DNA from: Prevotella sp.
Lineage (GTDB): Bacteria > Bacteroidota > Bacteroidia > Bacteroidales > Bacteroidaceae
Direction of reading: 5' to 3'
Length of the DNA: 25,410 nt
NCBI GenBank assembly: GCA_016283605.1
Contig: JAEENF010000087.1
Location: forward strand, 1 to 25,410
Positions 6,756 to 12,200 of the stretch are shown one piece after another. The translations under genes and the position numbers were made by a program. Under the pieces are notes generated by a model that did not search any database, was not told the DNA's origin, and saw only the letters and a list, made by a program, of their open reading frames with translations. The first letter of the stretch is position 1; each line of letters opens with the position of its first letter.

Positions 6756-8717
6756 CAGTCTTCCGATATTCACGCGGATGCCCGCATAGAACATCCGTCC
6801 GTGAACGGGTCCCCACACCATCGTGGGATCGAAGCTTGCGCTCCAGGGGTCTTCGGCGTTGATGATGGTCTTCTTCTGACGGAAGCCCGTCAGGTTCTCA
6901 CCGCCGATATAGACGGAGAAGTGGCGGAACCAACGGGTGATCTGTGCCGACACCTGTTCGTAGGCCTTGAAGCGCTCGTCCCAGAGGCCGTTGACGGGTG
7001 TTGGCATCCGCCCTCCCCCATTCAGCTGCAGGGTGGCATCAAACTGCCAGAGGCCGAGTGGCGTCTTATAGCTGGCGGTGACGAGACCCTTATAACGGCT
7101 GGTCAACGGTTTCTCCATCAGTTCGCCGCCATAGGTACACTTCACGTCGTTCCAACGCCAGGCAGCGGTCAGTTCCAGTCCCTGGACGATGGGATACGTG
7201 GCGTCTATCTGCACCGTGTTCGAGTACGACTTCCCGTCAAGGTTGGTGATCAGGATCGCGTTGGGATTGCTGTCGTAGTCGATGACGGCCTGCTGACTGA
7301 AGTGCGTGTGATAGTACTCCGCATTCAGTTTCAGGGTCTTGTCGAACAGGGGGATATAGAATGAACTGCTGACACCGTAGTTCCAGGCGCGCTCCTGTTC
7401 CAGATCGTCAACGACCAGTTGTCGTCCGCTGGCCAGCAGGTTGTTGTTCTCTGCCAGCGCGTGCACAGTGCGATAGCCCTTGCCTGCCGAAAGTCTCAGG
7501 CTGACGATCTCGCTGGGCGTGAGCTTCAGATGGAATCGCGGTGTCACGAAAGTGCCGTAGCGACTGCTGTGGTCGGCCCTGATGCCAGCCATCGCCACCA
7601 CCTTGTCATTCAGATTATAGGTATACTGCACATACGCTCCGGGCGTCGTCTCCTTGTCGTCGCGCGTCAGATAGTCGTAGTTCAGCGAGAGACCCGTCGA
7701 GAGGTTATGATGCTCCGTGAAGTTGGTCTCGAACAACAGCTGCGCATAGGCGTTCTTCTGGTTCACGCTGTAGTGCTTCTCGCCGTAGTTAGCCTCCAAC
7801 AGGTGCATCGAGGCGTTACCCATCAGGGCGATGTTCGTACCCTTCTCGGGGTCGATGATGAAGGCGTGCTTCATATAGCCCTCATAGCGGTCGGTCTCTA
7901 CACCTATCTTATATAGATGGTGCACGTCGGGTGCCGTATGGTGCGTCTGACCGCCTTCGCGCTTCTCCTTCACCAGGGCGAGTCCACCGTGGAACATATA
8001 GTGCGCCCCCTTCCACTTCCATCGGTTCTGCAGGTTCCACTGGCGCACGTTGGGCTGGTCCAGGAAGCCGTCGTCGTTCACGTCGTGGTGTCCGAAGTCA
8101 TCCTGATAGTGCGCCAACACCTCCGTACTCAACTTATCGTCGAGATGGACGTTGGCATCGGCGTTGGCCTCCAGTCTTCCGAGTGTGCCGCCGTAGAGGT
8201 TCACCGTCACCCCTTCGTCATTGTCGGGTTTCAGATACTCGATGTCTATCTGTCCTGTGATACTCTCATAGCCGTTACGCACCGACGATGAGCCCTTCGA
8301 CACTTGGATGCTGTTCATCCAGGGACCGGGCACGTAGTCGAGCGAGAAGGGTGCTGCTGCCCCACGGAAATTGGGCAAGTTCTCGGTGAGCATCTGCACG
8401 TAGGTGCCGCTCAGTCCCAGCAGCTTGATCTGCTTGGCACCTGTGGCGGCGTCGCTGTAGTTCACGTCTACGCTCGGGTTCGTGGTAAAGCTCTCGCCGA
8501 GGTTGCAGCAGGCGGCCTTGAAGAGTTCCTCGCGGTTGATCATCACCCCATTCACGGCCCCCATCATCCTACGGGTTCCCGAACGGCGCGAGGTAATGGT
8601 CACGTTCTGCAGGTCTACGGCCTTGTCGGCTACCGTATCGGCCTGCAACGCGTCGATATCCTGTCCGTAAGCAGACAGGCTTAGCATCATAACGATGCCT
8701 GTCAAAAATCGTTTCAT
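6753..8717 (-). CDS. TonB-dependent outer-membrane receptor, metal-associated context
   Basis: This 654-residue protein has a signal peptide (MKRFLTGIVMMLSLSAYGQ) and a short N-terminal region whose DLQNVTITSRR segment can serve as the TonB contact. A plug domain spans about residues 45-155 (GESFTTNPSVDVNYSDAATG, then IQVSKGSSSVRNGYESITGQI), followed by a beta-barrel ending GRMFYAGIRVNIGRL. There is no carboxypeptidase-like N-terminal extension and no partner SusD, so it is not a glycan system. Its neighbours, a Cys-containing exported protein upstream and an HMA protein downstream, point to uptake or handling of a metal or metal chelate. The start at 8715-8717 was chosen for the signal peptide; an earlier in-frame ATG adds 20 residues that do not fit. 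Confidence 0.9.
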   Translation of the reverse strand: MKRFLTGIVMMLSLSAYGQDIDALQADTVADKAVDLQNVTITSRRSGTRRMMGAVNGVMINREELFKAACCNLGESFTTNPSVDVNYSDAATGAKQIKLLGLSGTYVQMLTENLPNFRGAAAPFSLDYVPGPWMNSIQVSKGSSSVRNGYESITGQIDIEYLKPDNDEGVTVNLYGGTLGRLEANADANVHLDDKLSTEVLAHYQDDFGHHDVNDDGFLDQPNVRQWNLQNRWKWKGAHYMFHGGLALVKEKREGGQTHHTAPDVHHLYKIGVETDRYEGYMKHAFIIDPEKGTNIALMGNASMHLLEANYGEKHYSVNQKNAYAQLLFETNFTEHHNLSTGLSLNYDYLTRDDKETTPGAYVQYTYNLNDKVVAMAGIRADHSSRYGTFVTPRFHLKLTPSEIVSLRLSAGKGYRTVHALAENNNLLASGRQLVVDDLEQERAWNYGVSSSFYIPLFDKTLKLNAEYYHTHFSQQAVIDYDSNPNAILITNLDGKSYSNTVQIDATYPIVQGLELTAAWRWNDVKCTYGGELMEKPLTSRYKGLVTASYKTPLGLWQFDATLQLNGGGRMPTPVNGLWDERFKAYEQVSAQITRWFRHFSVYIGGENLTGFRQKKTIINAEDPWSASFDPTMVWGPVHGRMFYAGIRVNIGRL

Positions 8718-8803
8718 TGTGTCATGCTTTGTTGTTAATATGATAGTATAAATCGTCCGGAAACAGCCATAGGCCATCCCCAGATCACAGCATCATATCA
8801 ACC

Positions 8804-9190
8804 TCAAATCAGCAGCACCTGAATCAGGTTCAGATAGTCGCGGGGCGGACTTTTCCAGACCTCCGGCGTAAACTGAACCTCAGCCTTGTTCTCTGTAGTG
8901 ACCAGCCATTCTGCGACAAGGCTTGGCAGTACGGCCAGCAGGGGTTGGAAGACGTGAAAGTCGTAGCTGTAGGTCTGTGCGACGTTCGTCGGCGACAGCT
9001 CCACATGTTCCAGCGACATACAGTCGGCGTTCATGTTACAGCTCATGCCGTCCATCGCCCCGCTGTTGAACACGGTCATCACCTTCAGCGAGCCCGTATG
9101 CGCACAACGCAGGAGATTCACGCCGTTTCCGATAAACAATATCGTCATCGAAAGCAGCAGCGACAACATGATATGACTGCACTTCTTCAT
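8804..9190 (-). CDS. Small exported Cys-containing protein upstream of the TonB receptor (HYC_CC_PP-like)
   Basis: This 128-residue protein has an N-terminal hydrophobic signal or anchor (residues 7-25). Four cysteines are present at C4, C29, C51 and C57, and a C-terminal segment reads WKSPPRDYLNLIQVLLI. The layout of hydrophobic start, scattered Cys/His, then a proline pair and a hydrophobic tail recalls a small Bacteroidetes family found beside metal-linked TonB receptors and HMA proteins. The match is by general pattern, not by exact motif. It is the first gene of the presumed three-gene run with the receptor (86 bp gap) and the HMA protein. No biochemical function can be stated. Confidence 0.7.
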   Translation of the reverse strand: MKKCSHIMLSLLLSMTILFIGNGVNLLRCAHTGSLKVMTVFNSGAMDGMSCNMNADCMSLEHVELSPTNVAQTYSYDFHVFQPLLAVLPSLVAEWLVTTENKAEVQFTPEVWKSPPRDYLNLIQVLLI

Positions 9191-9198
9191 TCCGCCTG

Positions 9199-9206
9199 CA
9201 AAGTTA
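9199..9206 (-). promoter_or_regulatory. -7 promoter box of the small protein-receptor-HMA operon
   Basis: The minus strand reads TAACTTTG followed by CA, only 8 bases before the ATG at 9190. The transcript would have a very short leader or none. No clear -33 element is seen at the usual spacing. Confidence 0.5.
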
Positions 9207-9269
9207 GGTACTTTTCCCTTATCCTATCGCTTTTATATCAAATACTTAAGTTAGTTTAACAAAAAAGAC

Positions 9270-9350
9270 TAAGGAGCACCCCGTTGCTATCGCTGGGGCC
9301 AGGCCCGAGTGATAGGCATTACTCAGAAAAGCATTTTTCTGCTATTTTTT
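9270..9350 (+). ncRNA. Candidate structured RNA or attenuator with terminator-like end
   Basis: The plus strand can form a hairpin at 9287-9315 (CTATCGCT/AGTGATAG, a G-G mismatch, GGG/CCC, 5-base loop). A second hairpin at 9307-9324 (GAGTGAT/ATTACTC) shares bases with the first, so the two exclude each other. Then comes a perfect 7-bp stem at 9324-9341 (CAGAAAA/TTTTCTG) and a run of six T residues at 9345-9350. Each of the first two stems contains a G-U pair that would be an A-C mismatch on the other strand, so a plus-strand RNA is favoured. No plus-strand TAnnTTTG box precedes it, and the hydrolase promoter lies after it, so its role is open. Confidence 0.35.
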
Positions 9351-9383
9351 CGATGAAAGGTGCAGGAATTAAAAAATAATGTG

Positions 9384-9391
9384 TATCTTTG
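9384..9391 (+). promoter_or_regulatory. -7 promoter box of the nucleoside hydrolase-like gene
   Basis: TATCTTTG lies 44 bases before the ATG at 9436. The -33 region is not clear. Confidence 0.6.
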
Positions 9392-9435
9392 TAGCGTGAT
9401 AAAATACGTTATTCAAGAACTAAAAACATTTAATT

Positions 9436-10485
9436 ATGAAAAGGTTAACACACTGGATACACGTTACCATCATTGCCCTTTTCGGCATGATGCTTTTCAT
9501 GTCGTGTAGTAACAGGGATAATTCTGGTAGTCCTCAGGAGTATACGGGTATGCCGCTGGTAATACTCGACACCGACATCGGTTCTTCGACCGACGACCTG
9601 TTTGCACTGGAGATGCTCTACCGCTACGAGGAGCAGGGACTTTGCCGATTGCTGGGTGTGGTGGTAGACCGCGAAGGCGAACAGAACGCCGTATTTACAG
9701 ATGTGATGAACACGTACTTTGGTCACGGGGATGTGCCCATCGGACTCGTCCGTGAGGGCATCGACAACCCTGTGGTGTGGATAGACTATGCACCTGTTGC
9801 AGATATGCTGGATGGTAATGGACAGCCCATGTTTCACCGTACCGTCACAGACTATAGCACGTTACCCGACGGCTGGCAGCTCTACCGTCGGCTCTTAGCC
9901 ACGCAGCCCGACCACTCGGTAAGCATTGTATGTACCGGCTTCGTCACCTGTCTGGCACAGCTGCTACAGTCGGGAGGCGACGAATATTCGCCGCTCAACG
10001 GTGTAGAACTGGTGCGACGGAAGGTTAAGTGCATCTATATGCAAGGCGGCGTGTTTGGCGAGGCCGAGGAACCTGACTTTAACTTTGCACAAGGCGCCGA
10101 CTTCGCACAAGAATTCTTCAGCCGTTGGCCAACAGATGTCGATATGGTGTTCTCGCCGATGGAGGCGGGACAGACTGTGGATTACAAGCCTGAACAAGTT
10201 ATCGGTGATGTGTCATGGACGGACGCCCACCCTATCAAACAAGTGTATATGACCTGCGGCTGCGACACGGGCCAGCGCATGTGGGACGTGATGCCGACCG
10301 TTCAAGCTGTCGAGGGCGACAATCTTTTCACGCTCTCCGAACGCGGCACCCTGACTGTCACCCCCGAATGTGTCACCATCTTTACCCCCTCAGCTACGGG
10401 ACATTTTCGCTACCAGATAGCGGGCGACTCCGCCTGGTCTTCCACCATGCTGGAGAAAATCAGAACATTCAATAAAATACATTAA
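9436..10485 (+). CDS. Nucleoside hydrolase-like lipoprotein (IUNH superfamily)
   Basis: This 349-residue protein has a hydrophobic N-terminus ending FMSC, which suggests a lipoprotein with lipidated C24 outside the cytoplasm. The IUNH calcium-site loop is present as DTDIGSSTDD (D45, D47, D53, D54), followed by ALEMLYRYEEQGLCRLLGVV. Family enzymes cleave the N-glycosidic bond of nucleosides, releasing base and ribose. The more usual Bacteroidetes form is DTDIGNDIDD; here Ser replaces the extra Asp while the paired Asp53-Asp54 remain. The region FVTCLAQLLQSG and the later KCIYMQGGVFGEAEEPDFNF (the family's G-G-x-x-x-x-x-G-N-x-x-x-x-x-E-x-N-F area) are recognisable. It stands alone between two control regions. 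Activity and substrate are inferred. Confidence 0.8.
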   Translation: MKRLTHWIHVTIIALFGMMLFMSCSNRDNSGSPQEYTGMPLVILDTDIGSSTDDLFALEMLYRYEEQGLCRLLGVVVDREGEQNAVFTDVMNTYFGHGDVPIGLVREGIDNPVVWIDYAPVADMLDGNGQPMFHRTVTDYSTLPDGWQLYRRLLATQPDHSVSIVCTGFVTCLAQLLQSGGDEYSPLNGVELVRRKVKCIYMQGGVFGEAEEPDFNFAQGADFAQEFFSRWPTDVDMVFSPMEAGQTVDYKPEQVIGDVSWTDAHPIKQVYMTCGCDTGQRMWDVMPTVQAVEGDNLFTLSERGTLTVTPECVTIFTPSATGHFRYQIAGDSAWSSTMLEKIRTFNKIH

Positions 10486-10553
10486 CATAACATCAACGAA
10501 CACTAAAACAGTAGTATTATTTTATCGGCAGTAACATTGCCAACAACTAATAA

Positions 10554-10582
10554 GGAACACCCCACTTGGGATGCTCCTTTTT
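10554..10582. terminator. Shared terminator between the hydrolase gene and the smalltalk gene
   Basis: The 10-base arms GGAACACCCC and GGGATGCTCC with loop ACTT are followed on the plus strand by five T residues, suiting the hydrolase gene. On the minus strand the same arms pair fully with two G-U pairs, whereas on the plus strand those become A-C mismatches. It may serve both convergent transcripts. Confidence 0.6.
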
Positions 10583-10585
10583 CGT

Positions 10586-10693
10586 TCAGAAGGGGCCGTA
10601 GCCCATACAACTCGTGGTCGTAATCGCTGTGACGAATGCCGTGAGCGCAGCTACTATCATCTTCACCGCAATCTCAATAATCTTCTTCTTCAT
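10586..10693 (-). CDS. Smalltalk protein
   Basis: This is a 35-codon gene. The protein begins MKKKIIEIAVKMIVAALTAF, has one hydrophobic helix (about residues 8-24), and then a TTTSCMGYGPF tail. The Lys-rich start, single helix with Thr/Ala, and the T-S-C-M-G ending match the small Bacteroidales family annotated as 'smalltalk protein', whose function is unknown. Homologues commonly sit after an HU-like DNA-binding gene and before an amidase gene; neither is present here. The Cys in TSC could be a lipidation site, which is an inference. Start and stop are clear (ATG at 10691-10693, TGA at 10586-10588). Confidence 0.75.
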   Translation of the reverse strand: MKKKIIEIAVKMIVAALTAFVTAITTTSCMGYGPF

Positions 10694-10704
10694 AGGCTAA
10701 TCAT

Positions 10705-10731
10705 ATTATGCATTATTAATTATGCATTAAT
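10705..10731 (-). repeat. ATTATGC/ATTATTA heptad array before the smalltalk gene
   Basis: The units are ATTATGC, ATTATTA, ATTATGC and ATTAAT. Bases 10705-10729 are identical to 6728-6752. It sits 12 bases upstream of the smalltalk ATG, as the other copy sits 25 bases upstream of the HMA gene. Confidence 0.8.
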
Positions 10732-10773
10732 TTTGAAATCCTTTCTTTTGTTTAAAACGTTAATAAATTGTTG

Positions 10774-10836
10774 TTAATTAAAATGGTTAAAAATTGTTTT
10801 CTTGTCGCTCTTCCGAAAGCCGCGCGCTTGCTTCAT
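10774..10836 (-). CDS. Possible 20-codon leader ORF
   Basis: The minus-strand ATG (10834-10836) opens a frame of 20 codons, rich in Lys/Arg/Phe/Asn, ending TAA at 10774-10776. It starts within roughly 15 bases of the predicted transcription start of the smalltalk transcript. Nothing but position supports translation; it may be chance. Confidence 0.2.
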   Translation of the reverse strand: MKQARGFRKSDKKTIFNHFN

Positions 10837-10849
10837 CTGATTGACAATG

Positions 10850-10880
10850 CAAAGGTACGAAGATATTTTGATACTTCAAA
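10850..10880 (-). promoter_or_regulatory. Smalltalk transcript promoter
   Basis: On the minus strand TTTG (10877-10880), 19 bp, then TACCTTTG (10850-10857) and CA: a full match to the Bacteroidetes sigma-ABfr promoter. The predicted leader to the smalltalk ATG is about 150 bases, long for a 35-codon gene. Confidence 0.8.
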
Positions 10881-11018
10881 CATATTTCATGTTAATAACC
10901 ATTAAAAATATACTTTCCCGCCCACGAGCCGCCGAACGACAATTTTACTCAAATTAATCTCCGATTTTTATTAAATTAAAAGCATATTTTAATACCAGTT
11001 TAAAAAATCACAATAATC

Positions 11019-11050
11019 TAGTCATTTTAGTCATTAGTCATTAGTCATTA
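11019..11050 (+). repeat. TAGTCAT heptad array, left arm
   Basis: One TAGTCATTT unit is followed by three exact TAGTCAT units and TA. Positions 11029-11050 pair with 11147-11168 at 21 of 22 positions as an inverted repeat. Confidence 0.85.
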
Positions 11051-11076
11051 ACGTTTTTTGATACCATCAAAATGAA

Positions 11077-11112
11077 CAACTATAATATAAATTTTAATTT
11101 ATATTATAGTTG
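11077..11112. repeat. Perfect 17-bp-arm palindrome
   Basis: Arms at 11077-11093 and 11096-11112 are exact reverse complements separated by TT, and all but the end pairs are A-T rich. On either strand it would give a long hairpin. It can act as a transcription end for the BadF-like gene or form a cruciform. It lies between the two inverted heptad arrays. Confidence 0.9.
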
Positions 11113-11140
11113 AGTAAATGACAGTACCTTCGGAATCCTT

Positions 11141-11168
11141 ATTGACTAATGACTATTGACTAATGACT
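11141..11168 (-). repeat. ATTGACT/AATGACT heptad array, right arm
   Basis: Four units alternate (ATTGACT, AATGACT, ATTGACT, AATGACT). It is inverted relative to 11019-11050 and ends one base from the BadF-like stop codon. Confidence 0.85.
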
Positions 11169-11169
11169 A

Positions 11170-12060
11170 CTAAAACTCGCCGAAACCCGACCACGTGATC
11201 GAGTTCGACAATACGCTGTGATAACGGATAAGGCCCTCGATGGGGCTGCGGAGGACGGTGCCTAAAGCAAAACCCTCACGCTCAGCGGCCTCGCGCAGTT
11301 CGGACTGGAAGAAGAAGGCGATGCTGCCGACAAACGACACGGGGAGGTCAGGACGACGGTAAGGTACGATATTGAACGTGAAGAACTCCGCCAGACTGTC
11401 GACCGTCATCTGACGCACATCGGGTTCGTCAAGGTGGCGATGGATGAAGGTTGAGAGCGATGCCAGGAAACGGTTGGGCAGCGGTTGGCGGTAGACCTTA
11501 TCGATAATCTCCGGCAACGAAAGACCCGTTTCTGTTTCGAAAGCATTTTTGATTTTTTCCAATAAAACACCCTTATAGAGATCATGCAGCAAACGCTTGC
11601 CAAGGGCGGCTCCACTACCCTCGTCGTCGAGGATATAACCCATCGCCGGCGTGTTCTGGACAATCCGCTGGCCATCATAAAGACAAGAATTAGCGCCCGT
11701 ACCTAAGATACTGGCTATCCCATAGTTATGACCACACAAGGCACGTGCTGCTCCGAGCAGGTCGCTATGCGCCTCGACGGTCTCGGCCTGAGGGAAGGCC
11801 TCACGCAGAACGTCAGCCATCACCGACTCGAGTTCAGGACGAACACCACTGCCATAAAAGAAGACAGATGAGACCTCAGAGGCATCGAATTGGGGAAGGA
11901 GTTCGGTACGGAGAATCTGGAGGATGGTATCGCGAGACTGATGGACAGGATTCAGACCTTGGGAGTGAAGAGTGAAGAGTGAAGAGTGAAGAATTGAGGG
12001 CTGAGAAGTGAGAACTGCCCAATCGGTTTTGGTGCTGCCGCTATCTGCTATAAGTATCAT
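11170..12060 (-). CDS. BadF/BadG-type ATPase, N-acetylglucosamine kinase-like
   Basis: This 296-residue cytoplasmic protein is of the ASKHA fold. The first phosphate loop is LIADSGSTKTDWAVL (residues 3-17). A second ATP-site loop is SILGTGANSCLYDG, and GYILDDEGSGAALGKRLL is the conserved segment of the BadF/N-acetylglucosamine-kinase branch. Members phosphorylate amino sugars, here possibly N-acetylglucosamine from cell-wall turnover; related proteins activate dehydratases, but the length fits the sugar kinase. I start it at 12058-12060 because the following residues begin the first beta strand; the longer frame adds 20 unrelated residues. Residues about 17-33 are encoded by an AGTGAAG heptad array, a likely insertion. 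It diverges from the MscS gene. Confidence 0.8.
   Translation of the reverse strand: MILIADSGSTKTDWAVLTSQPSILHSSLFTLHSQGLNPVHQSRDTILQILRTELLPQFDASEVSSVFFYGSGVRPELESVMADVLREAFPQAETVEAHSDLLGAARALCGHNYGIASILGTGANSCLYDGQRIVQNTPAMGYILDDEGSGAALGKRLLHDLYKGVLLEKIKNAFETETGLSLPEIIDKVYRQPLPNRFLASLSTFIHRHLDEPDVRQMTVDSLAEFFTFNIVPYRRPDLPVSFVGSIAFFFQSELREAAEREGFALGTVLRSPIEGLIRYHSVLSNSITWSGFGEF
11964..12012 (-). repeat. Intragenic AGTGAAG heptad array
   Basis: Four exact AGTGAAG units (11964-11991) are followed by decayed units AATTGAG, GGCTGAG and AAGTGAG in the same 7-base phase. The coding strand reads ILHSSLFTLHS at residues 23-33 of the BadF-like protein, just after the first phosphate loop. Confidence 0.85.
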
Positions 12061-12090
12061 ATTTTTGACGTAATTTTTGATTTCAAGGTA

Positions 12091-12098
12091 CAAAAGTA
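12091..12098 (-). promoter_or_regulatory. -7 promoter box of the BadF-like gene
   Basis: The minus strand reads TACTTTTG, matching TAnnTTTG, 30 bases before the ATG at 12060. No clear -33 element is seen. Confidence 0.5.
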
Positions 12099-12162
12099 AG
12101 AAAAAAAGCGCTAAAACCATACGATTTCGGCAGAATATTACGCTTATTTACGAAATTCTTCG

Positions 12163-12170
12163 TAATTTTG
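12163..12170 (+). promoter_or_regulatory. -7 promoter box of the MscS gene
   Basis: TAATTTTG is followed by CA, 30 bases before the ATG at 12201. It diverges from the BadF-like promoter within the same 140-bp gap. Confidence 0.6.
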
Positions 12171-12200
12171 CACGCCAAAGAGAAGGTAAAAAGATAGAAA

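Larger units (their letters stand above)
10694..11169. other. 476-bp gap between the smalltalk start and the BadF-like stop
   Basis: From left to right this gap holds a heptad array (10705-10731), an AT-rich leader with a 20-codon open frame on the minus strand (10774-10836), the smalltalk promoter (10850-10880), and an AT-rich stretch with no visible signal (10881-11018). These are followed by a heptad array, a perfect palindrome and a second, inverted heptad array (11019-11168). No credible longer gene or pseudogene was found on either strand. Confidence 0.75.

Noticed and set aside
8718..8777. Longer start for the TonB receptor (20 extra residues)
   Set aside because: The added residues precede a proper signal peptide beginning MKRFLTG and would disable it.
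10571..10777. 68-codon plus-strand open frame in the hydrolase-BadF gap
   Set aside because: It begins inside the terminator stem and lies opposite the smalltalk gene; the translated sequence has no sensible feature.
11019..11168. CRISPR-like array
   Set aside because: The units are 7 bases and directly adjacent, without unique spacers, and there are no cas genes.
12061..12120. Longer start for the BadF-like protein
   Set aside because: The added 20 residues are translated promoter sequence, including the -7 box; the fold begins at MILIADSGSTKTDW.
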